A stretch of DNA of 64,000 bases from Klebsormidium nitens (taxonomy: Eukaryota; Streptophyta; Klebsormidiophyceae; Klebsormidiales; Klebsormidiaceae), in contig DF237291.1 in assembly GCA_000708835.1 (NCBI GenBank), forward strand, positions 34,078 to 98,077. Direction: 5' to 3'. Positions 31,606 through 42,723 of the stretch are shown one piece after another; positions within the stretch are counted from its first letter, which is position 1; each line of letters begins with the position of its first letter. The position numbers and the translations under genes were made by a program. The notes beneath the pieces were generated by a model. That model saw nothing but the letters and a program-made list of their open reading frames with translations. It was not told the DNA's origin and did no database searches.

Positions 31606-32981
31606 CTCTCTCAAAGGATAGAGTAAGTGCTTACCACCCGAGTATCGACACCAAAACCAACATCCAAGGATCGAGTAGGGGATTTCTGAGGAGTGGTGCT
31701 TACTACTCCAAAGGATTGTTAAGAGAAGTTTTAAAAGCAAGCCATCTTTCACATCTCAAGTGAGTTTTAACCTGAGCAGTGGCACCAGCATCTGCTATTT
31801 ATTGGCAGTGTAGTGAAAACTTCAGCATCTTTGCAACGCTCACCTGAGGCAGCTTTGAAAATCCCCCCCTCCTTGCTCCTTCCTCTCCAGACCCGAGGGT
31901 CGAGAAAACCTTCCCCATTTTGGGCGCCTTACCAACACTGATGTAACTTATGCCTGATCAAGCTACCGTGCTGGCGTAGCAGCCACACTTGGCACAACGA
32001 GCACACAGCAGCCCGTCAACCATGCGGTGAACTGCTGCACAGTGTCGGTGACAAGCTTCTCGTTCAATGCTGGGGAAATGATGCTTCAGCACTGCAGCTC
32101 GCACAATGTGTGCACTTCTGCATGACACCTGTGCATGTCAAGGTGGTGTGCCATATTAAGTAAAGGTGTCTACTTGCTTTCTGCCCATATCCGCTGATGG
32201 TTGTGTGGACGGAGCAAAACTTCCCAGCGGTGGACTGCATAAGATCATCATAGGCGGGGAGTCAAGTTTTCAAACGTTGCTAAGATCCCCTAGCATCCCC
32301 TTTCAGAGTTGACATTGCTCCTTTTTCCATCTTGTGCCACCTAAAGCAATGGCAATTGGCATCATCTTCCCGTAGAAACTCGAAGGTCCGGTCCAGCAAA
32401 AAAGGCTCTCTGAAAAGCGATGGAGGGGAGTCGAAGATCATGGGCCATGGCCCATGGCAATGCTGATTCTCGAGTATTAAATTTAAGAGCAAAAGTGGCC
32501 GGAATCATCCAGAAAGCCACGTGGCTTCTCAAGTACACAATCTATTCAATGATTGGCGCCTTCCCGTTACCGCGACCATTGAAGGCTGAGGCCCGCGCAC
32601 CGCACTGACTGCCAGCCAGGCCGTGTGACTCTGAGAGAGATAGTCGGTTACCGGACGTTGGGTATTCTTATGTCGCTCTAGTTGCTGAATAAAGGAGACT
32701 CGGGGAGTCGTCGAGCTAGCTGCTACAGTGCTAGCTGCACTCGAGACTTGAGTCTGACTTCGAGATGAGGATGGCAAATTGGTTGCATAACCTGAACCGT
32801 GGTGGCGCACAGGGGGTGTGGATCGTGGTCGAGCAGCTTGAGGTCATAGAGGTACGAGCTTGAGACACATGCGATCCTGATAGCAGTACCAGCATCAGTG
32901 GTGGTGATAAGGTGCGGCTTTCTTTTCAGAAACTTACATCATACCACTTGGTCCACACAGTTCGGAGCGGAGCTGCTGACA
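31606..32981. promoter_or_regulatory. Shared divergent intergenic region, ABCC / PGRL1
   Basis: About 1.4 kb between divergent genes. It may contain the missing 5' exon of the ABCC gene, but no candidate is convincing. Nothing else is recognisable. Confidence 0.4.
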
Positions 32982-35900
32982 ATGTCTTCGGCCACTTGGG
33001 TCTCCGCACCCTCCAGTGTGTCGATCTGGCGCAGCCATGACACATTTGCCACCACATGTGCACAAGGGCCACAGTTGTGCGGGCCGAGATTCGAGTCGCA
33101 GGCCAGTGCCTCTGCCGCCCACCGGAAGGGGCGGCTGCTGCCCAGATCTGACATGTGGGTAAAAATGCAGCTAGGCAGCACCATGCCTTCAGTAAAAGGG
33201 TTTTCAAGGGGGAAGAGGCGGTGCATTCGAATGGAGGCGCAACGAGCAGGTGAGTGGTCCAGGAATGCGCTGCTGATACGATCTCCAGGAACATGCAGAG
33301 CTGGGCGGCAGACGCCGGCCAAGAATGGAAAGGAGCTGCACAATGCAGAACCCTAGTGGGCAAAGCACCTTGGGGGAAGCAACAAAAGGTCTGCAGGAAC
33401 TCTCATACACCCGTCTCTAAGAGCCAGCAGCCTCAATACTTGACAGAAATGCTGCCCCGTGGTTCTGTTTCAAGCAGGAGGACCGCTACTTATAGTTGAA
33501 GATTTTACCCAGTTTTGCAATGCAGCTGCTATTCAGCCTGTCAGCAAGACAGACTTATGGTATCCTGGATCGCAAAATGTGCCCCCAAGGGCAGGTGTGT
33601 TCACTCAAGAAGCCCGTCTTATGCAGACACCGTCAGCGCAAAAGCAGCAGAGGACGAGGTGGTGGACCGGCAGATTGGTGACTATTGCAGCATCAACAAG
33701 GAGGAAAAGAAGTCGCTGGGCGAGATGGAGGCGGACTTCTTGGCGGCGCTGCAGTCCTTCTACTATGACGAGCAGCCGATGATGAGCAACGAGGAGTTTG
33801 ACAACCTCAAGGAGGAGCTGCAGTGGCAGGGCAGCAGGGTGGTCATCATGAGTGAGGCTCACCAGCCAGCGCGCAGCGGGCAGCCTGGCCCACACTGGTG
33901 GGCGGTGTCTTCGGCATAGTTGCGAATGTGCACGCCCTTGCGATCTGTTCCCTTGTAGAAACTTCTGTTCTGCGGCCAGTGTCCTCTAAGCCACCAGAAC
34001 TGTGAAATTAGGAAGATTGAATCCAAAGGAAGGAAGTACCCAGTGCAGTGGCCCAAGTGAAAACCCTAACCAGGAAACGGTAGCCCGCTGCACCGGTTCC
34101 CCGCCTGATTCTCAGGCCAATCCAAGCTGGCCCCCGGGCATGGACTGATTGGTGCGCTTCCGAATTGGCATTGCCATCCGTCGGTAGTGTGGCGCTGCTC
34201 TTGCTCTGCCTGACTTGGGCGCTGGCTGCGGGGTGCAGGTCCCGATGAGCAGAAGTTCATGGAGGCATGCCAAGCATACTTTGCAGGGAAACCTATCCTC
34301 TCCGATGACGAGTTTGACGCACTTAAGAGCCAACTCAAGGTGAGCACACCGCCCGTGTGTCGCTCACAGGGAAGAGTGCATATTGAGCCAGGTCCATGCC
34401 AGGACAGATTGTGATAAGCGCGCACCTCTTGTTCCTTGTTTTTGTATACGGAACCTTGTTCTATCGGTGGAAGTGCCTAGACCAGCCCAAGTGATCTGTC
34501 CGCCCTGCGGAGCAGTCCGCGGTCGAGCAACGCGCTTGCGCTATGTTGCGCATCCCCGCTGCCCCCCCTCACCCGCTTGCTGTCCCTGCAGAAAAGCAAC
34601 AGCCGCGTCACAGTGGAAGGCCCTCGCTGCAGTCTCCGCAGCCGCAAAGTGTACAGCGACTCGCAGCTGGACTACCTCAAGATGACGCTGCTCAACCTGC
34701 CGGCCGCCGTCATCTCCCTGGCCTTGTGAGCCTCCTCTTGTATGCTGCGGGACCCTTATGACAGTGGGCGCATCCTATTGAGCAGGCTGCGCTGCTGGAT
34801 CATGCATTCGCTGCCCTTCAGCTTGTACCACAAGCTCGAGATGTGGGCCCCAGGATTCCTAAAATGACTCCACTCCTTCTCCTCGTGCACTGTGTCGGCA
34901 CTTGCCCAGTCCTTTTGGGCCTTTCCCCATGCTCTGGTTTGGCTGGCCCACACAGGCTGATAGGCCAGCCGTCCTCCCTTGCAGCGTCTTCCTTTTCGAT
35001 GACCTCACTGGGTTCGAGATCACGTACCTCCTCGAGGTGAGGGCTACTGCTTCGTCTGCCCGCGATGCACTCTATCCTCACGTGCTTGCCGCTGCTAAGC
35101 TTGGCCCCCAGCTTTACATGTGTCCAGCACGCCATGCCGCGGTGCTTTAACGAGGCTGGGCCGAAAACTGACTGTAAACAGGTTGGACATCCTGCTCAAG
35201 AGTGGGGCCTGCATTCTTTCGAATGTGCTTCAGTTCCAACTTCGCTCACGTCTCTTCCGACTTCGCTCACGTCGAAAAGTGCTTGTATAGGCTGCACTCT
35301 TCATTTTGTGTTTGTGCTTTCAATAAATTGTCTCATACGAACTCCGCAGCGGCAAAACTTCCTGCCAGCTCCTTGAGGCAGCATCGCTTTACACGTTTCT
35401 CTCCCAGCGGGCATGCCTTCCTTTCTGACTGCCTAGCCGAGAATTCGTTACGAATGTTGGCAACGACCTTTCAGACGAGCAAGATTTCAAGCCCTCCGCT
35501 ATTTCTATGATAGTAGGTCCGACAGAAGTTGAAGTTGCTTGATACGAGATCTTGTTGGTATCTTCCATCTTCTGGCTGCTCTAAGGCCACAACAGTATTG
35601 GCCGCCTTGCGCTCTTCCGCAATGAGCTCACACTTCTTTCAAGGAGGCCAACGCGGCTTGTAAGACTGCAAACAGCAAGCATCCCATAAAGAGGACTGCC
35701 CAAGATCTCACCCCCTACGTCTCTGGATTGCGGTGCCGTGGCTGACGCGCCTGCCCCGTTTTGTGCGTGCGTGTGCAGCTGCCGGAGCCGTGGAGCGCGC
35801 TGTTTGCGTACGGGGTCGTGTTCCCGTTCACCCTGTTCCTCACCTCCAAGCTCACCCGCGTCGTCATCAAGGACCCCCTCATCCTCAAGGTGCGCCTCGT

Positions 35901-37490
35901 CGCCGCCTTTGCCGTCCTGCGCATCTCGCTTCCTCCTCAGGGAGCATCCCGTCTGTATCGTGGCACGAGCCGCACTGCCGCTCGCGCCCTGCCCACCGCT
36001 TCCTGTTGGTGCCATGCATATGCTGAGCCGTGCGTGGGGGTGTGGTGCAGGGCCCGTGTCCGAATTGCGGCGCGGAGAACACGACCTTCTTTGGCACCAT
36101 CCTGACGGTGCCCAGCCCCTCCGACACCAACCCTGTCAAGTGCGAAAGGTACGTACGCTATGCTGGCGAATGGCCGTCAAGCGACTGCTCATTAGAAGGT
36201 GCAGCACGGGGGGTAAACCCATGCGGAGGAGGAGTTCGTCTTGAGCGCGAGCATATGATCTGCCCCCCTAAACCCCTTTCGGAACCCCGCTTGCCCTCGC
36301 GCTCGAACCGACCCGTTTTCGGCCCACCCCGTTAACCTCCGATTGAGAACCGTGGCATACAACTTGCCTAAGACAGGCCCCACTGTCACCGTTCTATGAT
36401 TTCCGTAGTCTGCCGGGTCTCCCTTCTTGAATTTTGCCACCAGCGCCCCCTCATTCCAGCTCTTTGGAAATACCCCCTCCTCAAAGACCCGGTCAGCACT
36501 TTGAGAAGAGGCACCTCCCCGGCCTTCAACAACTCGGCCGTAAAGCCCCCCAGGTCCGGACTCTTCCCGTTCTTCAAAGACCTCAACGCCGTTTGCACTT
36601 CCCGCCTGTTACCGCTGTGTCCAACTCTCCGTTCCCGTCACCGCTCGCCGCTCCACCCCTAGCTGACCCACCCCTGGCTGACCGACCTCTGCCGCACCCG
36701 GAATCTTCCCTGGCTGTTTGTAAAGACTTTTGCAGTGCTTCAGCAAACCAGCTTCGTGCTCTTTTTCTAAACCTTTTCCTCTTTTTTGGAACCGCCTCCA
36801 AAAGACTGCAGGACTAATCTGTATCTGATCCGCCAGCTTAGCTACCCTATTCTTATTGAACGCCCTCTTTTTGCGCCTGACCATCTTCCTATATCCTTTC
36901 TTGAGCTGAGAGCTCAAGTGAGAGGGGCCATCTGTCTTTAGCAGCGTCAAAAAGCCCTTGCGTGCACTCCTGCACTCTCCATCATACCAAGAAGGGCTAC
37001 GGCTGGCAAATTGCTTTCTTGACAAAGGCGAAGGAAACGCACACCGAGCGGCATCCCTAATGGTTGCTTCCAAAGCGAAAGCTGCTTCTCCAGGTTGCCA
37101 GCCCTGAAGAGATGAGCGAATTGAATGTGGTCACATGCTCCATGCATGCTTGCTAGCGCGCTGGTTTCCAACAGTCGGAGTAGGTCGCTTTGAAATCATT
37201 CTCGGATTGCCTAATCTCACACTAGACTAGCCAGTCTTGATGGACTCGGTGTCATCTTTTAACGGTTGACAGCAAAAGCGGATAGCAAACGGTCTTGATT
37301 GCAAGCACCCGTGTCCCTTGCCTAACCTGGTCTCGACGTGGGTGCGTGCAGCTGCGGCACAAATCTCAAGTTCGAAAGGGATTCGCGCTTGATCCTTATC
37401 GACGAGGATGCCCCCGCCAGCAAAGGACCGAAATCGCCACCGGGACCCAAGCGACCTCCTGCAAAGAAGCCAACCCCTGCGGAAGCGTAG
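32982..37490 (+). CDS. PGRL1: PGRL1, PGR5-like photosynthetic cyclic electron flow protein
   Basis: Eight exons: 32982-33249, 33627-33851, 34239-34339, 34592-34725, 34985-35036, 35779-35889, 36051-36148 and 37352-37490. They give 375 residues. Residues 1 to about 89 look like a chloroplast transit peptide (Ser/Ala/Arg-rich, few acids). The mature part follows plant PGRL1: CSINKEEKKSLGEMEADF, ALQSFYYDEQPMMSNEEFDN, PDEQKFMEA, ILSDDEFDALK, then GPRCSLRSRKVYS. Two membrane helices (about 229-248 and 266-286) flank the stromal/lumenal turn FDDLTGFEITYLLELPEP. Redox cysteines are visible: C211, the CPNC pair C300/C303 and CESC at C328/C331. PGRL1 acts with PGR5 in the thylakoid in antimycin-sensitive electron return to plastoquinone. 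The Pro/Lys-rich C-terminal tail after DSRLILIDED is longer than in land plants. The last intron holds a retrotransposon fragment. Confidence 0.95.
36225..37200 (-). mobile_element. Degenerate non-LTR (LINE) retrotransposon fragment in PGRL1 intron 7
   Basis: On the strand opposite to PGRL1, three overlapping frames carry LINE reverse-transcriptase sequence. The first has linker and pre-RT sequence (SPSWYDGECRSARKGFL, KLADQIQISPAVFWRRF). The second has LRSLKNGKSPDLGGFTAELLKAG. The third has AKFKKGDPADYGNHRTV, GPVLGKLYATVLNRRLTGW and GQAGFRKGFRGADHMLAL. Frame changes near 36600 and 36440 and the loss of everything past the early palm motifs show it is a dead fragment. It fills most of the 1203-base intron 36149-37351, whose splice sites are intact. 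The ends are approximate and no target-site duplication was identified. Confidence 0.88.
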
Positions 37491-38605
37491 AAAAGGGGTC
37501 CGGATGCGCTCTCCTCAACGGAATCAAGTTGACTGTGTACGTTGGTGTTGGACTCTATATTCGGGTTGATACATTCATTAAACATAGAGCAACATTGCAT
37601 GCACATGCATATTCAGGGACGTTTTGAGATGAGAGTTGGCACTTCTGCATGAGATTTGATTGTGAGAAGCTGATTGCTGTCTAGCATGACCACCGTACTG
37701 TTGCGGCACTCCATGAGTTATGCGCCTGCGACTCGGCGGTCCCAGTGCACCTCATAGAACGTCTTCTTGCACAAGCACATTGGCATGTTCGCTATGTCGG
37801 AAAGAGACAAGCTGCTGCCATATGTGCAGGTATACGCGCTCAATCGACGGCAGTGCTAACAAAGCGCGGCGCTTGATGTGTCCCAACCCAGTCATGCTTT
37901 GGCTAGCCCTCCCTATATCCGAGCGCATGGACTGGCGGTCGTGGTGAACTTATAGGGACAAAGGAAGCGTTATATAACATGTGTTCGGATCCGATCGACC
38001 GGCCTGACATATAAGTACCTAGCGTGACAACAATTGCTAGCTGTTGCATGCATGCATGTGCATGTTATCGTTATGCGTGGCCGGCACTACTGGCTATCAT
38101 GCAGCCGACGCACGCATTTGCCACGATTCGACGACCAAATTACACACTCGTAATTATATATATACAACCAGGTACGCATACAAATGTTCACCTCAGTGGT
38201 TAAGTTCACTTATACATGTGGAGATATGATGATGTATACAGGCTGCAAGGCATTTGCACACTAGTTATTCTGCGTCGAACGGCGAATTATGTTGATGGAA
38301 TCGTAGTACTACCACATGCTGTTTTGAAACCTCCGACCGTTAGTGCACTAGGCAGGTCGAGCGCATTAAGCCCACGCAGTCGATCTTAGATTCTATATAT
38401 TGGTTAGCCGCAAATTAAAGCAGTCAATTAGCTACAAATGATAAGTCCGTACCTGTTGCTATCCACAATCTGATATGTCCCAATTGTAAACTTGAGCTAG
38501 ATGTCATCCTGTACAGTCTAGGCAGTTCAAAGCGAACACGTGTTTCAAGGAAGCAATTTCACTGCACGGGCCCCACTGTGTGCCTCCCCTCCGTTCGCCC
38601 CCTCC
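37491..38605. other. Convergent intergenic region, PGRL1 / DNAJ10-like
   Basis: About 1.1 kb, AT-richer than its surroundings, with a short AT run (ATTATATATATAC near 38152). No gene or structured repeat is recognised. Confidence 0.5.
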
Positions 38606-41600
38606 TTACGATGCCCCTGATGGCCGCGGCCCCAAGGGTGATTGTGAGTATCCAGGGGGCGCCGCGGGCTTGGGGAATGCCCCCGGGCTGCCTCCGTCCG
38701 GGTAGGCCCTGCTCCCAAAGCTGGACCCATAAGCGGACGGGAAGGCTTGCCCCTGCGCAAAGCGGGGCGCCCCTCCCTGAGGGGACGGCGGTGGCGTGGG
38801 GCTGCCAAACGGCGGCATGTGGAACGGCCCTTGAGGGCTGGGGGGTGGGGTGCCCGCTTGGCCCCCAGGGAAGCTCCCCGGCTTTGCATTGAACCCGGCA
38901 AATGCGGCAGACGGCCCTGGCCGCTCCGCCCCTTCCCCGGTAGATTCCTGCCGAAGACTGCTGGCCCGCTGATATTTGGACTTGGCCCCCTGCCACAGGA
39001 AAGGGCACGTCAGAAGCGGAGAGACGTACGCGCAACGCAGACTACTTCAGAAGCCGAGGTCTGCTTGAAGGCTGGAGTTGAAAAGGTTCCACTGCCGAAG
39101 AGACGGCCCACTGCCAGCAGCTCCTCAGAGCCAGGGACAGGCAGGACGTGAAGCAGACCTCATTTGCGAGTGTGCGCAGGAGGGGGGGGCCCACCAGCCT
39201 TTTGCTTGCCGGGGAGTGCTGGCTGCGGGGCGGGCTTGCGTACCTGGAAGATGACGCCCAGCTTCTTGAGCGCCTTGGCACGCTGCGCTGCCACGTCCTT
39301 GGCGATGCCTGGCTCGTACAGCACGGCGGCCACCACCGCGCTCACGGTCGCCTCGATGTCCACCACGTTCTGCCGCCACAGCGCCTCCGTCAGCACCGGC
39401 GTCTTCTGCGCCAGGAACGCCGCCACCGCCTCCTCGCTCACGTCCCCGCTGCGCAGCTGCCGCTTCAAGTCCTCCTGCATCGACACCAGGCTCACCGCGC
39501 CTGCACGGGCTCGCCGCTGCGTCAGGCACGACACCACAACCAGAAGGGCAGAAGACGCCAGTGCAAAAGCCACCGTATTGCGCAAAGACATCGGTCTCAC
39601 ATCAAAACTTCCGGGTGCTGGTGGAGGTACTTGCTGCCCAGCAGGTTCGAGGGCAAGGCATGAACTGGTCTTCTCGGCGTTGAGTGCTGCAGGCTGGCCC
39701 TGACCTGCCAAGACCGGGGCCCTTTGGCGCGTGGGTGCACTCACCTGCTGCGGCGGAGACTTGTGTCCTGAAGCCATGGCCCTTGGCGCGCACCCACTCT
39801 GCGGCAAACGGCAGGCCCCACCGCTTCCCAAGGAAGGCTGCCGCCCGCCGCTCGTAGATGTAGCCAATCGTATGCAAGAATGCCTCCCCAAATGCTGCAA
39901 GTTGGATCCAGAAGAGCGTAGAATCTGTGAGGAAGATTGGCCCAGGACTGCCTTCACTAGGGGGTATGTGCATCTACTCAGGATTATGTGGATCGCAACA
40001 CATTGACTGCTTCACGAACACCAGCAGCCGAGACTTTGAATTCTCTTGAACGCAACGGGCGGCTGGCAGACGGATGAGCTGGCTGTTGGGCCTCACTGGC
40101 ATCCGCGAGCCTGGCTGCCTCTGCGGTGGCCCACGCGGTGAAGCCGTCGCGGTCGCCCTGCACGTACAGCGCCAGCTTGCCCACCAGGAGGCTGGCCAGC
40201 GCGTGCTCGCGCTCCACCTGCACCGCCTGCACCGCACAAACATGCCAGGGGGGGCTCTCAGCATTCCGCACAGCTCGAGAGACTTCGTCCCACACGAGAG
40301 TAAGACCCTCGCCCCCGACCGAGCTGCAGTAAATTTAGGCTGCACAGGGGCCCTGTGATTCATCTTCTCGGGCTCCAAACCGCCAGGAAGCGCGCCGATA
40401 CTGCCAACTGGAGCGAATGGGGGAAGCTTGTCAGCATGCTTTTGTTGCTCCCGCACACCAATCGCTCTTGACAGCTTGGCCCAACATTGCCCCTCCCCTC
40501 AAGTAGCGGCAGCCCCTTGTCGCGTGAGGTGCCTGCCGTGCTTACCTGCAGTTTCTTGCGCAGCGCGGCCTGGTCCACCTGCTGGTGGGTGCTGGCGCCC
40601 TCTGCGTAGAGGGCGGCCACGCTGGCCATGGCGAGCTGGCCCGTGTACTCCGCAAACAGGTCGCTCCCAAACAGCATCCCAAACAGGACGCCCGGATCCA
40701 TGAGCCCCTCCCTGCACCGCACCGCACCCACCAGTCAACGACTCGCTCTGTCAGGGAATACTGACGGCAGCGCGCCGCCGCAGACTGCCCCAACAGCAGA
40801 GTGTGCCCGGCCAGAACAAGCGCTCAGAGGAAGCTCGCAAGGAGCAGAGCGGGACCAGCAATTTTTACAGCATGTGCCGGCCGCGGTTGGCGAACCCTGC
40901 TTGGGGGGGGCGGCTTACTCTTGTACGCTGGTCTTGCCATACTTGTCATATGCGGTACGCTGCTGCGGGTCCGACAACACCTGGTACGCCTCCCCGAGAG
41001 CCTGCACCATACCAGCCGCACACATGTAGCTATCAAGAAGCAGAGGGGCAAAGGCGTATCGAAGGCACCGGGTAGCCAATTTCCTGTTGTGGCCCGATGG
41101 CCATGCCGAAAACCAGGGAGGCCCGCCAGTAAGAGGGCAGCACCGCAATGAGCAGATAGTGCCCAGAAGCGCTCAGCGCTGAGGCAGCGATGCGGCAATC
41201 AGATACAAGTGAGCATGGGCAGCAATGCCGCGAGAGCAGGCATGGCAGGGCACGCACCTGGAACTGCCGGGCGGCATCGGGGCTGGGGTTCTTGTCCGGG
41301 TGCACCTTGCGCGCCTGCCAGGACAAAATGGGGCAATTAGACCTAAAGGTCCAGAAAACAGAAGCGTAGCCCCAACGGGCACTCCTTACCCCCTTATTAG
41401 ACAACCACAATTTGCAGTAACACACAACTGTCTCTCTCTCAATTACAGCATTGTCGATTCACTGTGCAGGTAAAGAGCAAAGAGCTGCCTGGCAATGCCG
41501 GGTGCTGAGGTCGGGGCACCGCCCGTGGCCAGGCCCAGCACTAGCAATGCAGGCTGATGCAACCAAGGTGAGAGCACTGGTCCAGATGCTGCCGCGTCCA

Positions 41601-41733
41601 GCCCGCAAATCACCAGTGCATTGCCCTGCGTGTCTGCGTGGCTGACCTGCAAGTAGTACGCCTTCTTGATGTCCCCTGCACTGGCATCGGGGGGCACTCC
41701 CAGCCGCTCGTAGAACTCCGTCTCCTTCACCAT
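38606..41733 (-). CDS. DNAJ10-like chaperone with J domain and DNAJ-X domain
   Basis: Eight exons read leftwards: 41733-41647, 41314-41258, 41001-40919, 40711-40546, 40226-40097, 39894-39745, 39500-39244 and 38989-38606. They give 437 residues. The J domain begins [20 protein letters not shown] and has the HPD triad at residues 34-36, followed by [20 protein letters not shown]. The X-domain part follows plant ATJ10 and fungal CAJ1 proteins: [71 protein letters not shown] and [20 protein letters not shown] proteins stimulate Hsp70 ATPase. This subgroup is cytosolic or organelle-surface. The last 100 residues are Pro/Gly/Ser-rich and probably disordered. Divergent from PEAMT across a 990-base region. 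Confidence 0.93.
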
Positions 41734-42210
41734 GGCAGACGCTCAGTGGAGCAGAGGAGGCGGACCGCGGCACAGGGACGAAAGCCCCACGCAGAATGCT
41801 AAGAGCTGCTCTTCCCCTGCAACAAGGTGTTGAGCCACTAAAATGGACATGCGGGGACCTTCACGCAAAGCTTCCTGCAGCTAGGCCATCCAATGGCCAC
41901 GTGTCGGGAATGCCTCTATGTCCATGCTGAGCTGAAATAGGTTGAAAACAAGGGACGGTAGGCTTGGGCGCAAGTCTGCTGGTGCTATGTCAGCCTATGA
42001 TGCCGCCATTGCACAATCCAATGCAAGCCTGGCGTTTCCAGGAGACAGGAGAGAGATCTTGCCGCCACCTGTTTGTGCATCTGTGGCATGGGTTATTTAA
42101 AACATGTATAGTTAACCCCTCTGCCGTTATTGTCGCCGCCAACCGCTCGGCACCATCGAACGGTAAAGCGTGTTGCAACTTGCAACTTGCGTATGTCCCG
42201 TTGTCACTCA

Positions 42211-42394
42211 AACTGGCGACAACTGTGTTCACTTAAGAACAGGTCCCGGGGACGGGTAGGGTTGGTATGGGGGTTAGGGTGGGTAAGGGTGCGGAGCGCG
42301 TAATCTTGTTAGTTTAGGTTTTTAGTTTGTTTTTGCCCCGGGCGGATACTTAAGTGAACACACGCTTAAGTGAACACAAATGTCGCCAGTATAT
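42211..42394. mobile_element. MITE-like element with 26-base terminal inverted repeats
   Basis: The left arm 42212-42237 (ACTGGCGACA...TTCACTTAAG) and the right arm 42365-42390 are inverted copies matching at 24 of 26 positions. The same 7 bases, TCACTCA, lie directly outside at 42204-42210 and 42395-42401, as expected for a target-site duplication. The interior is 127 bases, non-coding, with a G-rich telomere-like run (GGGGGTTAGGGTGGGTAAGG). The right arm has a second tandem CTTAAGTGAACACA. A 7-8 base duplication would fit hAT-like elements, but the superfamily is a guess. Confidence 0.72.
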
Positions 42395-42551
42395 TCACTC
42401 ATGAGTGATTACTTCCCGAGACCAATCTAGGCCGTACCTACTATAGCAATCCAAGCGCGGTCCCTTCGGTAGTGACGGCGGCCGCACCTCCAACAGTGGC
42501 AATGGCAGGGGGTTTGCGGTAACCGAAATACCAGCCTACTCAGCCTCTGCC

Positions 42552-42617
42552 ATGCCATTCTTCATTGGGCCAGTGCCTCTTCTGAGACTGAAGTGTGATT
42601 CTGAACACAGACAGTGA
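42552..42617 (+). promoter_or_regulatory. Candidate upstream ORF (21 codons) in the PEAMT 5' leader
   Basis: An ATG at 42552 opens 21 codons (MPFFIGPVPLLRLKCDSEHR and Q) ending in TGA at 42615-42617, 106 bases before the PEAMT ATG at 42724. No other ATG lies between them. Land-plant PEAMT mRNAs are known to carry a regulatory uORF that lowers translation in response to phosphocholine. Whether this one is equivalent cannot be told, because the transcription start is unknown and I cannot align the peptide. Confidence 0.4.
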
Positions 42618-42723
42618 ATCAGAACAGAGCACAATTGCAGATTTGGCGAAGCTCACTTCACCTCGACTTCTTGAGCTCGTTGTCCTGTCGCCGCTGGCCG
42701 TGGGAGAAGCGTTGGAAGCCGCC

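Larger units (their letters stand above)
41734..42723. promoter_or_regulatory. Shared divergent region, DNAJ10-like / PEAMT
   Basis: 990 bases between two divergent start codons. It contains a MITE-like element (42211-42394) and, closer to PEAMT, a candidate upstream ORF (42552-42617). Both are listed separately. No TATA box is obvious. Confidence 0.5.

Noticed and set aside
42257-42290. Telomere-like GGGTTAGGG run
   Set aside because: Only a short imperfect G-rich tract inside the MITE-like element. Not a telomeric array.
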